Below are positions 43,044 to 54,051 of a stretch of 64,000 nucleotides of DNA, piece by piece (position 1 is the first letter of the stretch; each line of letters starts with the position of its first letter). Location: assembly GCA_002786025.1 (NCBI GenBank), contig NHNW01000063.1:124001-188000 (forward strand). Direction: 5' to 3'. Position numbers and translations under genes: made by a program. Source of the stretch: Zasmidium citrigriseum (taxonomy: Eukaryota; Ascomycota; Dothideomycetes; Mycosphaerellales; Mycosphaerellaceae). A model generated the notes under the pieces. It was not told the origin of the DNA, made no database searches, and worked only from the letters and a program-made list of their open reading frames with translations.

Positions 43044-44809
43044 CTAGAACTTCGCCGTAAACTTCGACCTCCCCCTCAACCTCTCCCCATACCGATACAA
43101 CGCAATGATCCCCACAATACACCCAATCATCAACCCCGCCAACAAACTACACCCTCCTCCAATCCCCAATCTCCTGAACATCGGTCTCGCAAAGAGAACA
43201 GCAGCCAAAGCAAAAGCTGATCTCGTAAAATCGGTGCCTGCAAAGAGACTCGCTGCGAATCGCGGATAGCATGCAGCGAGGTAGACAAGAAGTGTTTGGA
43301 ATACGACGAAGACGCCGAGAGGGTATATGGCGACTCCGATCATTGAGACAATCCAGTGGATGTTGGGGTTTGAGGACCAGCCGAAGAGAAAGAGGCCGAT
43401 GGGTGGGAGGAAACTGGCGATGAGGGCGGGGCGGAGCATGGTTTCGGGTGGGAGCTGGGTTCCAGTGAGGAGTTCAGGTCTCTGTTTGCCGCAGTGTGAG
43501 TGATCTGTGTAGAGAGAAGAGGGTGATTGGACATACCCGCACAAACCATAGATATGCAATGTAAGCGCCCGCTCCAATAGCTGTACCAACGGCGATTGGC
43601 ATGAATGACAGTCCAAGTCCGAGGAGATTGAAGCCATACAGGTCCTCGTAGACCAAGGGGAAGGCCTCGAAGAATGAGTAGTAGATGGCATAGATCAGCA
43701 TTAGATACACGTTGACGAAGAGGACAGCTGGATCTTGGATCGTGGCCGCCGCGGGGACGAACAGCGACTCGAACACTATCGACCAGAAGTCCAGGTGTGC
43801 TTGGTTGAGTTCAGCTTGTGAACGGATCTGTTCGTTGCCTGTGGCTTCTCGTAGGCGTTTCGCACGGTAGTAGAGTATCGTCTCGGGATTCGTCTCCGGG
43901 AGAGTAAGGAGTATGACCAGCACCGGAGCGCTGGCTATGAGGATCTCCCATATCGAAAAGCGCCAGCCGAGGTGGTTAATAGCTGCGGCTGCGACAGTCG
44001 TTCTGTAACGTTAGCAAATGGTGCTGGAACGGTAGAAAAGTGCGACGTACCCAACGGGAGGAGCCACGAAACACGCAAATCCCCAAGCGCTCATCGCAAT
44101 CGATACATGGGCATCATCGTAGACGTCGGCAATGGAAGCGCCTCCAGTAGCGAGGACAGGACTTCCGAAGAAGCCTTGAACGAAGCGAAGGAACATGAAG
44201 GCTGGTGCGTTTCGGACCAGTGCTGTGGGAATCGTGATGGCAATGAAGATGATGAATGTGATGACATAGGGAGGGTTGCCTGTGCATCAAGAATATCAGC
44301 GTCAAGATCTTGTTCCAAGTAGGTAGGTTCTTACGGCCAATGCTTGGTATCTCGCTCAAGGGCGAGAATAGGAGTGGACCGGTTCCGTATCCTAGTCTTC
44401 CCAATTGTCAGCTCATGAACATATTGGAATAGTATCTTATGATTACATACACGAAGAGTGCCAACCCCAGAGCCGTGTATTCGTAGCCCGTGCCGAACTC
44501 ATCCATGAACTGCTCTTCGCTGGGAGTCCAAATCGGCGCTGACATGTAGACGACGAAAGCATAGCTCGCAATGCTCAAGACTATGAATAGCTTCTTGAGA
44601 CTCGACCAATTGCGAGGGTTATCAGGGTCAAAGTCGCCGTGCCAGTCCCAGATTTGTATGTCTTTCGTGTCTGGCTTTTCATCTTCCTGGGTAGCATCCC
44701 CAGAGCGAGAGGAGATGATATGCTTTTCGTGCTCGCGATCCAATGGTGCTTTGGATGAGGAGACGAAGCGGATGCAGCTTCCAAGTACGCTGTCCCTGAT
44801 GATCGTCAT
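43044..44809 (-). CDS. MFS drug/metabolite transporter (DHA1-like)
   Basis: Five exons, 44809..44451, 44396..44335, 44279..44051, 44002..43537 and 43481..43044, join to 517 aa. The first-exon ATG at 44809 follows an in-frame TTG that was not used. A charged N-terminal tail with WDWHGDFDPDNPRNW precedes twelve membrane segments. The signature VLGYGTGPLLFSPLSEIPSIG spans a 53-bp intron whose correct acceptor is GGGAAG, and RFVQGFFGSPVLATGGA is the fungal multidrug-type TM4 region. Plasma-membrane proton antiporter by family. The neighbouring amidohydrolase and C2H2 regulator suggest export or uptake of a common substrate. Confidence 0.5.
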
Positions 44810-45417
44810 GGCTCGAGAGATGTCCAAGTGGAATGCTGATATTGTGAGAGGGAAAGTCTGTACTGCTGGAGTAAGAGTATATGAGAGGCTGCCCCCGAAG
44901 CAGCTCCAAAGAGAGTGGTAGCATTTCTAATCAGCATAATGGTTCGCAAGAAAGAGATCTCGCGCCTGGTCTTGCCCCAGAATTGCGTCGATTTTTTCTC
45001 GGGATCCTCCTTGCAACACAATGTGACCGAGAGAGAGAGGGACTGAAAGCGTTGAGACGCAGTTCTAGGATCCATCGCCCATTCATGCCGTTGTTGTGCC
45101 TCTTCATGGGCAGGTTTCGTGAGGTTTGTCATGTGTTGCTCTGAGGGGAGAAGGAAGAGTCGTCTAGACCGCCCGACCCCGAACATGGGAGACAGATCTT
45201 GAAGTGGCGACGCATGAACTGCGGCAGGCCTCGAAAATCGCATCTCTGAGAACGTCAAGTGTCTTGTTGTGATGTGAAGTGAAGTCGGTGAGAGGAAGGG
45301 GCGAAGGCTTCAAGGTTTGGGGTTGTTGGGCCAAGCGGGCCTCCCGACCCCGAATTTTGGGGTTCGGTTTTTCTTCACGCGACCATCCTTCATCCCCAAA
45401 CCACAGAATCCATCAAT
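44810..45417. promoter_or_regulatory. Divergent promoter of transporter and C2H2 regulator genes
   Basis: 608 bp between the starts of the leftward MFS gene and the rightward C2H2 transcription factor gene. The layout suggests shared control, possibly including autoregulation. No site was identified with confidence. Confidence 0.5.
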
Positions 45418-47593
45418 ATGAGGGATCACAATAATACGAAAGCGAAGACATATCACTGCGAAATATGTGGCCGTAGCTTTGCCCGCTCGGAGCACCTCAA
45501 GCGCCATACCACGACCCGTAAGGAAGCATACCCCAAAACGACGAACAAGACTCTAATTGGCATCCCTAGATACCAACGAGAAGTCTTTCCGGTGCTTTTG
45601 TGGCAAGACATTCGGCCGACGTGATCTCTTGAAGCGACATGAACAAATTGGGAAACATCTCACCGTTCAGACAACTCCAAGCAGCGATGCTACTCCAAGC
45701 GATGATTCGACTCCTGCGACCTTGCCACCCACCAGTGCGGTCGACACGACGCCGTGGAGCTTACCAGGCGACCTAAATGCATCAAGCAATATGCCATACG
45801 GGTCGATTGATACGGACTTCCATTTCGATGCGTTCAACAACTTCGACGCCTTTCTGAATACCATGGGTCTCAATGCACCGCTCGACGCTATTTTCCCCGA
45901 ATTACTCACCGGACAAGGCCCTGTACCTGGGATCGATGATAACGCCCAGAGTTTCAATGGCTACAAAATGCCATGCCTTCCTCCTGATACCGAAGCTGAA
46001 GATATTCACGAGCTTAAACGCATACCTTGCCCATGGAAGGCAACCCTGAAGCAACGAGACGACCTGAATGCTGTTGTCCAGCAGTATCAGCCCCAGCTTC
46101 CTGGCTTCACACTCCCATCCGCGTTGGCCATCAGTCGTCACTTTACTGGGTACTTTGAAGAGTTTCACAATCACCTTCCATTCCTTCACGTTGCAACATA
46201 TCGGCCACTTGACTGTCCAGACTCGCCTGAGTTAGCATTGGCCATCGCTGCCATCGGAGCTACTTGCAAGCATGAGAGTTGGGCCGCTTCAATATTATTT
46301 CAAGCAGCTATAACTCTCGTTGAAACTCAAAGATATCATCGAGGCGGACGTAACAACGGCACCAGCCTCCCCGAACTATGGCAAAGGCTTAGGACTGTCC
46401 AGGCCGCGGTGCTGCTTGCTGCCTTTGCAGTCATGACAGGCAACGAGAAAGATGTTCAAGAAGTGAAACAACTGCATGGACTGCTTGTTGACTATGCAGA
46501 GAATCATGGCCAAAGCTCAGACACGAGGCAACTCAGCTGGTCGGATTGGATTTTTCAAGAAAGTCAACGACGAACTAAATGCGCCATATTCAGTGTACTC
46601 AATATGTACACCCTCACATATGACTCTCCGCCTGTGCTACCTGCAGCTCGACTGGATACCTTTCTTCCGTGCTCTACGCTGGCGTGGACTGCATCCAACG
46701 AGAGCACTTGGGTAGAGGCTCAACAGTCGGCCCCTGAGCCGGTGTCTTTTCAAGAAGCGTACGCAGCGCTCTTCAACTCAAGATCAGTTCAGCCGCATTT
46801 ACATGCGCCGTTTGGCAATTTGATCCTGATCAACGCCTTGCTTCAGCGCATCTACCTCGCCAGACAGATGCAGGTAGATGTCAACAGCCATACACTGCGA
46901 ACGGCCGATCTCGAAGAAATTGAGGATGCTCTCGAGCGCTGGACTCATGCATGGAGACAAGCTCCAGAGTCAATCCTCGATCCCAGGAACCCGGATGCAT
47001 CAAACTCTTTCGCTTCAACTTCACTCCTCGGACTGGCGTTTGTTCGGCTGCACACTCCTTATGCGTCTAGCAGAAGGCTGAATGAATGGCAGGCGACGAA
47101 GACGGCACTCCGGCTCTCTCGTACTTCGAATCCTCAGCGATCCAGCCGAATCACTCCTGCTCTACTCCACGCGACACAAGCTTTCGCCATTCCAGTCAAG
47201 TTTGGTATGGAATGGACGAGTCGCCGACACTTTCACCATTGGGATCTCCAAAACTTCGTCTGGCATCTTGAAGCGGCGGCTGTCCTCAGCAAATGGCTTT
47301 GCAGTGTTGCGGACTCTTGTCTCAATCAACCATTATCAGACTTCGAGTCGAAAATGATGTCCATCATTCGGAGCCTTGTCAACAAGGCGGAGGAATCATC
47401 GGGCCATTGCGACGGCGCATTGGACTCTGCTGCTGTGGCCGAGGAGACAGTCTCAGGCCTTGCCCGGAACCTCAGCTCTCGTCTCACTCGGTTGTGGGCA
47501 TCTCTGTACAGGAAACACAACTCCCCTTGGCCACTGACCAACTTAATTGGCGACTGTCTCGAAGAGTACAAGCGTGCGACACTACAAACATGA
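45418..47593 (+). CDS. C2H2 zinc finger/fungal_trans domain transcription factor
   Basis: Exons 45418..45517 and 45570..47593 give 707 aa; the 52-bp intron (GTAAGG...CCCTAG) joins the first finger (YHCEICGRSFARSEHLKRH) to the linker HTNEKSF and the second finger (FRCFCGKTFGRRDLLKRH). A Ser/Thr/Pro-rich segment follows, then the fungal_trans middle homology region (SRHFTGYFEEFHNHLPFLH, ALAIAAIGATCKHES). Two N-terminal C2H2 fingers plus fungal_trans is a common layout for regulators of metabolic and catabolic gene sets. It is divergent from the MFS transporter, so it is the likely local regulator. Confidence 0.5.
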
Positions 47594-48475
47594 ATACGTC
47601 TGCCAGGACGCTGCCCTACAATTACATCATGAAAGTCGAAGGAGACCACGTGTAGGAGCATGCGCGACTGAGTCAAGATCAAAGCCAGATCAAGGCGTCG
47701 GTTTCGCATCTCTAACGAAGCTCGGGATCTTGAAGGCTCACGATCGTCAGTGTTTCGAAAGTCTGTCTTACATTCTGGACATCAGCATCGGTACTTGGTT
47801 GGATCCGAGATACGAACCTATGATCCCACTGTTGAACGAGGCCTGGTCATCCGTTGCAATGCCGGATGATAGACGATCTGAATGCCTCGCAAGGCTCTCC
47901 ATATCGACTTTCTGGAGATGATGAGGCTGAATCAAATGCTCGCTCATCTCGAGGATACGACTCGAACTTGACGTCAAGCTGTCATGGCTCTCGAACCGTG
48001 AAGTGACAGTCTTGATTCGAATTGGGATGCGCGACTGTATTATATGACGAAAGGCGATATTCCACCTCGCCTTGCCGAGAGCCACGAAGCGCGAGTCCAC
48101 AAGATTCTTAGATCTTGCTGGAGACTTCGTACATCGTATGTCAATGTACGGGCATTCTCATATGACGACGGTCGACCAAGGTCTTTTCTCCTGAGGCTCT
48201 CGTCATATCGTCACGGATGAGCAGGCATCCTCAAGAATGAACCCTTCGGCACATATTGAGCAAGAGATTAAGGTGGCGAACATGACGTGCACCCCAAGAG
48301 GTCGGCAATGTATAAAGACGGAAGACAAACCTGTGATGTACTCACCATGACATATCGAGAGGCTCTTCAATCGCTTGTGCAGTTGTTCTTTTCGTTCCTT
48401 CATCCAACCAGACCTCCAGGCACCTCGCATTCAGACCAGCAGTTGGAGAAAGTCGACAAGCAAACTATCCTTACA
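47594..48475. other. Intergenic region upstream of hydrophobin gene
   Basis: About 0.9 kb between the zinc finger gene and the first hydrophobin. Contains the TATA-type element at 48311. No supported gene. Confidence 0.5.
48311..48320 (+). promoter_or_regulatory. TATA-type element TATAAAGACG
   Basis: Lies 165 bp upstream of the hydrophobin ATG, in a plausible core-promoter position. The string is shared with 14181..14190 and, with C in place of the first T, with 52108..52117. Confidence 0.5.
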
Positions 48476-48980
48476 ATGCGAATCTTCCTCATCGGTCTGG
48501 CCTCTCTGGCTTTTGCCGTGGCAGCACCTCAGAATGCACCTGCCTATGCCGGTGACGGCTTTGGGGGCGTTCAAGGCGGTCAATATGGTCAATACGGCCC
48601 GAATTGGCAGGGTCCAAATGGAAGGGGAGGCGGTGGCGGATTCGGAAGAGGCGGCTTCGGAGGCGGTGGTGAGGTTTGCGCTGGCCTCGCCGGTACACCC
48701 CAATGCTGCCAACTGAATGCACTTGGGATCGCTGCTCTGCCATGTGACCCTCGTACGTATCCTCCTCATTTTCAGTGACAATCGAGACTAATGGAGGCCT
48801 TCAGCAAGCCAGCAGCCCTGGGACAAGCAGTCTTTCAACCAGATTTGTGCGGCCAATGGAAGGTCGGCTCAGTGCTGCCTCCTGTCAGGGGTGGTGAGTT
48901 GTGAAGCGATCCTGTGTTGGACATGGCAATGCTGACGATACTTGCAGGCTGGAGCTGGTCTCCTGTGCAATCAACCTTAG
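48476..48980 (+). CDS. Class II hydrophobin with glycine-rich N-terminus
   Basis: Exons 48476..48752, 48805..48893 and 48948..48980 give 132 aa. Signal peptide MRIFLIGLASLAFAVAAP, then a Gly/Gln/Tyr-rich segment of about 45 residues, then the hydrophobin core with eight cysteines in the class II order C, CC, C, C, CC, C: VCAGLAGTPQCCQ, PCDPP, QICAANGRSAQCCLL, GAGLLCNQP. Only the first half is visible as an open frame. Hydrophobins self-assemble at air-water interfaces and coat spores and aerial hyphae. Intron positions match those of the second hydrophobin at 50323, so the two are probably duplicates. Confidence 0.5.
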
Positions 48981-50322
48981 AATATCGATCCCGGCCATCA
49001 AGTTTTGGAGATCACCGAACCGCTTTCGTTTCTTTCGAAGCCTCCTCGATGTTCCACATGTCGACAATCCGCAGTAATGTAATCCTTTCGTTGTTCTATC
49101 GTCATCGAGCAAATAGAAAATACAACTTCTTGGAAATCACACAAACGACCAGAAGGCGCACAACGCGGCAAAGGTCCCACTCCATCTCTCTCATCCTCTG
49201 TCAAAAGCACTGCATATACGAGCTCATCCGAAGTCCCACGATAAGATCGCTCTCGCAACAGCCTGCACTGTCGATCAATAGATGACCCACAGCCTTGGCA
49301 CCCAAAAGCAGAAGAATGACAAACGAGCAAGCCCGAGAACCCGGCTAAGCTTCATGACGATGCATAATATTTCTCAAATTGCGCTCAAGCTTCGGTTCTG
49401 CTTGCGTGTGGCTTGAGATAAGATCTTGCTTCTGTGTGATCTGCTTGAGGCTGAAGTTAGGAGAATTGCTGACCCACGTCCTCGGATTTGGCTTGGGGCG
49501 GCGTGTGTCGATCGCGGATACTTATCTTGACTTCACTCAGCTTTTTTGAGATCCCTTTGCTTTTCGATCTCATCAAGATGGGGGTTGTGTGGGGAGTGAT
49601 TGTGAGTGATTTCTTGAAGTTCGGGAAGACGTTGGACTGACGGTCGTCTGACAGCCCCTTTTACCTGGAAGTTGAAAGTTCTGAGATTGGGCATAGATGA
49701 TCTTGAGATACACGTTCAAGAGACACAAGCAGCAGTCAATTGCTTCATCCAATCGCATCTCTCCGACCAACGACTCAAGGCTCCGGATCGACACATTCCT
49801 TCCGACAGTCTTCGCCGCTTGCGCAACCGAGATGACGAGACAAGACATGCGTGGGTTCTCTCCCACGCTAGTATTATCCTAAACTTACTCAAATAAATGC
49901 CGACTCGGAGCCCAGTACGAGGCATCCGGTCGATCACTTCCACGAGTTGGTGATATGCTAGAGAGCCGGTGCGAGGCGACCTCTCATACACTGGCTTGGC
50001 CTGAACGTTTGCCAGGATGGAAGAGTAGCCGTATCAGTTTGATCCACTTGAGGACCACGCTGGATCTCGGTCGTCGGATCTGTCGCTTTGAATGGAAGGC
50101 ATGTGATGAAAGTGACGAAATCGAGATCGAGGGACGGTTGTGCGAGACGGTAAAGCAAAATGAAGAAAGATACGGCGGACTATCCTCCGACGGTGAGGTA
50201 TAAGAGAGGTGACTCTGGTCGTTGTCTTCCTCCTGTCATCCACCATTCGCAGCATCTATTCGATTCAGCAACAAGTCTAGAAACAGTGCGACCGTTTACT
50301 CAACACTCCAATTACAACAACA
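48981..50322. other. Intergenic region between the hydrophobin genes
   Basis: About 1.3 kb. Short open frames only; none resembles a hydrophobin copy or shows a signal peptide. Holds the promoter of the second hydrophobin, with TATAAG at 50199. Confidence 0.5.
50199..50204 (+). promoter_or_regulatory. Probable TATA element (TATAAG)
   Basis: TATAAG lies about 124 bp upstream of the second hydrophobin start, a normal core-promoter distance. Confidence 0.5.
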
Positions 50323-50697
50323 ATGCAATTCCTCGTCATCGCCTTCGCTGCCCTTGCAGCCGCCAGCCCAGCCATCAAGCTGCGAGCCCCTATCAACCTC
50401 TGCCCAGCGCTCGACACTCCTCTCTGCTGCCAGCTCGACGTTGACGGCGTCATTGACACTTCCTGCGAAGCTCGTACGTTTTGCGTAAGTTGGATTCACG
50501 AGACATTAGCTGACATGTCGTAGCTGGGGGCGACCCAAGTACCGTTGCTGACTTTGAGGCTGCATGTGCATCGACTGGTACGACTGCTGAGTGCTGCACA
50601 CTGCCGTTGGTAAGCAACTCAGGAGATGATATCAAGTTTCTCAAATGCTAACGTTGATCCTTAGGCCGGTGATGCTCTCCTTTGCTCTGCACCATAA
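50323..50697 (+). CDS. Class II hydrophobin
   Basis: Exons 50323..50473, 50524..50609 and 50665..50697 give 89 aa. Signal peptide MQFLVIAFAALAAASPA, then LCPALDTPLCCQL, TSCEAP, AACAS, AECCTLPL and ALLCSAP: eight cysteines in class II spacing with no extra domain. The first intron splits the Pro codon three residues after Cys4 in phase 1, and the second precedes the AG-x-x-LLC segment in phase 0, exactly as in the gene at 48476. Amphipathic surface coat protein by family. Same orientation as its relative, 1.3 kb away. Confidence 0.5.
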
Positions 50698-50937
50698 GTC
50701 ACTATTGTCAAGATTCGATTGGCATGGAAATTGAACTTGGGTTGGCCAATGCATTTGGGCAAGTATGCATAGAGAGGAGACGACCGATTTACAAGCCCCA
50801 GCCTTGGGCATATTCATGTTGGACAGTGATGTGTAAAGCTCAATGATTAGAGCACCTTCTCCTATGTATCGACTAATAGATTACACTGTCTTCACATGCT
50901 AGCGATGTTGAAGGCTTCAAGCTTAACTGGAAATCAC

Positions 50938-51957
50938 TCAACGACCCCATCCGCCACTGCCACCAGTATTGCCAGCGCCAGCAAGTCTGGAACCGCCCTG
51001 GAGGCCAGAGCCTCCCTGAACACCGCCGCCTAGTCCAGATCCGCCCTCTGCGCCACCACCCAATCCAGCTCCGCCTTGTACGCCACCAAGTCCGCCCCCT
51101 ACCCCGGCTCCGACTCCACTTCCGCCGCCGAGCGAGACTCCCCCGCCCACATTAGGCCCGCCGTAGATGCCAGCCCCGCCGCCGACACCACCTCCTAAGC
51201 CGCCTCCGACCTACTCAAGACAGAAATGTCAGCGATCTGATCAATCTTGCACATACCAGTCATGCATCTGAATCACAAGCTTTACGCAACCCTCTGCTGA
51301 TCTTAACGTATACAGCACACAAGACTGCTCGAATTTGCGGCCCGCTCCTCGTGCTTGTGACTCCGATGCGTAGAGGTGCTATAGACGTGAGTGAATGAAA
51401 TGCAGCAGATGTACTTACACCTGCATGAACTGGACCGACCTGAAGGAGGAAGAACGTTAGCTGATGTCCAAAGCAGTCAAATCATACTCGGTCTCTTGGG
51501 AAAGACTTACTTGAGCGTTGACTCCAGCTCCACCCAACCCGCCTCCGAAGGAGACTGAAGCAAGGCCAGGAATGCCAACAGAGAATCCAGCGCCTGGCCC
51601 TCCACGGACCCCCGCGCCTCCTCCGACCCCTCCTCCAATTCCCCCACCTACTCTCCCATTGAGGCCAGCCCCGCCGCTCAAACCCGCACCGCCGTTCAAA
51701 CCCGCACCGCCGCCGAGGTTTGAACCACCACCGAAGTTCGAGCCACCGCCAGCAGTCGTTGGTGAGGTGTCAACAGCGCCAGGCTGTAGACCGGCGGGGA
51801 TGTTGCCTTGGCCACCCGTGGCCCCTTGGGTCGAGTCGCCGCCACGGAAGCCTTGCGTGGATCCAGAGTTCCACGAGTTGCTCCACGACTGACGCTTGAC
51901 GGGATGAGCGCTTGTGAGAGCGACCAGCGCTGCGACGGTGATGAATGTAGTACGCAT
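50938..51957 (-). CDS. Glycine-rich secreted protein
   Basis: Proposed exons 51957..51511, 51439..51419 (7 codons) and 51210..50938 keep one frame and give 246 aa. Signal peptide MRTTFITVAALVALTSA is followed at once by HPVKR, a Kex2-type site, so the mature chain would start at QSWSN. The remainder is dominated by GGG-x-G, NGGAGL and QGGSGL repeats with few other residues. The middle of the gene is uncertain: a 208-bp intron is assumed, and alternative splicing could end the protein earlier. Probably a cell-wall or matrix protein. It is convergent with the adjacent hydrophobin (240 bp between stops). Confidence 0.5.
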
Positions 51958-53081
51958 CTTGAGTCCCTCTAGAGCGATGAAGAGTGTCTGTCGTAAAGAT
52001 CTGACTGTGATAGGCTCGATTCAACGAAGCCGTCTTGAGAAACGAGTGAACTTGAACGAGGGGAGGAGAGTGAACAGAGTTGACGAAACGGAACATGTGT
52101 TCTGCGGCCGTCTTTATGTTCACCAAATGGCCAGTTCACATGCCCTGGGAACCTTGATCTTACCTCAAGCAGTTTTGATCCCGAGTCAATTGCAATACCA
52201 AACCGGTGGATTCGAATAATTCGAGCCAGGTCTTTTCATGCGATCTCAAACGCAGGCCATCGATCATTTCCAATACGGGACAGGCGATACTCAGTTTGTC
52301 GCTGTTCTGGCACAGGATGTGTGATGCCTTCGGAAAATTCTTCTTTTAGCCTGTTTTGTTCCGTGAATGCAGCCACTTGTTTGAAGACCTGCACTTCGAA
52401 CGAGAGAGTCAGCACAACCGTTGAAAGCTGAAGCAGTTTGAATATAGATACGAACATATTGAAAAAATCACACTGCCGAGTACGAAGCTCCTGCCACTGA
52501 TTCTCATCTGATCTCTCAACCCGACAGAAATTCGTCTGCAGGGTGGTCAGTCCAAGGGTTCGTCACGTCCAATCTCCAGTAGTTCTTGGAGATGTTGAAG
52601 GACCTCAAAAGGCGAGTCGTTCGAATGTGACGATGTTACAAACGAGTTGCAGGTACGTCGGAATGTCGCAGACTTGGCAGCCGAAACCGGTTTGCGAAAC
52701 TTTCGTGAGTCGTGGGAAGGAGGTGTCGTTACAGCCAAGCTTTCGGACTGAAGCAGAAGGGCTAGTCGGTAGCAGACGAGCATCACCTTTGCAAAGTTGA
52801 CTGCTTTACTGAAGCATGGCCTATAATGGAACTCTGGAACTCGGAAAAGATCAACTTTGGAAAATGGTCTCCAACAAATTATGGGGGACGAATGTACTTT
52901 CGACTCGAGCGAATTCGCAAGGCTGCAGCCTTTGCCACTCGAGAAGTCTACGCTATTCTACGCTACTTTTGCTGCGATAGGGCTCAGCCCTACAAGACAT
53001 CGGGACTTTAATCGAGAGAATAGAACCTATCACGTCCATCAACCCATACTCACAAGCCCCATCGACCCTCACTCTACCTTC
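51958..53081. other. Intergenic region
   Basis: About 1.1 kb upstream of the glycine-rich gene. Apart from the TATA-like element at 52108 nothing is supported; a long rightward frame from 52857 is antisense to the gene at 53082 and is rejected. Confidence 0.5.
52108..52117 (-). promoter_or_regulatory. TATA-like element ATAAAGACGG
   Basis: Minus-strand ATAAAGACGG about 150 bp upstream of the glycine-rich gene start. The ten bases are identical to those covering the hydrophobin TATA element (48312..48321). Confidence 0.5.
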
Positions 53082-53579
53082 TTACCAATACTCATCACGA
53101 TCATCAAACGGATACCCATCATCACCCCCATCAACCTCCCTCACAAACCGTCTCGCATGAATCGGAAACTCCGGCATACTCACCAAACCCGTCCACCACC
53201 AAAGCCCATACCGCTCCGCCTGCTCAAGCTGCCTCATGGGCTCACTAGCAGCCAGGTCAACATACTCCAAAACCTGCGTGCGCCGATGCACGATAGAGCT
53301 GTAGTTTACCCACTCCGAAGGGCGGGATTGGAGGCTGTCGAGCCAGACTTCGGAGTTGCGGAGACGGACTTCGGCCATGGAGAGGCGGAGGGTGTAGGGG
53401 AGGGCTGCGAGGCGGAAGGCTTCGACGCGGGCGTTGATTTCGAGTTGCCAGGTGTAGATTGTGTAGGCGATGATGAGGAGGCAGGTGAGGATGAGGAAGT
53501 CGGTGAGGGTTTGGGGCAGAGGCATGGCTGGGGAGATGGTTGTTGCTGGGAGGGTTGGTTGGGCGGACATGGGTGGCAT
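53082..53579 (-). CDS. Small single-pass membrane protein, unknown
   Basis: 165 aa in one exon from MPPMSAQPTLP (53579). A transmembrane helix (FLILTCLLIIAYTIYTW) near residues 29-45 is followed by a helical region (RVEAFRLAALPYTLRLSMAEVRLR) and an acidic C-terminus (DGGDDGYPFDDRDEYW). No known domain. The coding strand is C-rich at its 5' end and G-rich at its 3' end like other genes here, which supports the frame. A longer in-frame extension upstream exists but its composition is less coding-like. Confidence 0.5.
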   Translation of the reverse strand: MPPMSAQPTLPATTISPAMPLPQTLTDFLILTCLLIIAYTIYTWQLEINARVEAFRLAALPYTLRLSMAEVRLRNSEVWLDSLQSRPSEWVNYSSIVHRRTQVLEYVDLAASEPMRQLEQAERYGLWWWTGLVSMPEFPIHARRFVREVDGGDDGYPFDDRDEYW

Positions 53580-54051
53580 TGCTTTTTTCGAACTGCGATT
53601 TGGTCTTCGATTGTAGCTCTTCGGAGGCTTAGGGGCTGTCGTTCGAGTTTGATAGCAATGCAGGTCTGATGAGGCCAGAGTGTGTAGAGACGAAGAGATA
53701 TATGATTCCTGTCTCGATAACACATTGTGTGTCGTAAGTGTCGTGAATGCGTTATCCAAGTGACTTGGTATTCTCTCCCGGGAGTGAATTCCAAAGCAGT
53801 TCACAGGAATTCCCTTTGTCATTCCTGTCTTAAAGACAGAGAACTATTTCATTCATTGACTCTGAACAATGCTTTGTCTCTGGGGTCTAAGGCAACGGAG
53901 GGTTCGATGAGAAAGTGGAGATACCCTGCCTTCGATCGATTCGATGGTCAACGTCTACTCAAGCTAAGGAAGGACTGAAGACGGAGCAAAATGAAACTTT
54001 CAATCATTGACGAAGCGAACCTGTCTGAACTCACCTCTCCAACTCCGCCAT

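Noticed and set aside
52857..53669. 270-codon rightward frame
   Set aside because: Antisense shadow of the membrane protein gene at 53082; its composition follows from the other strand.
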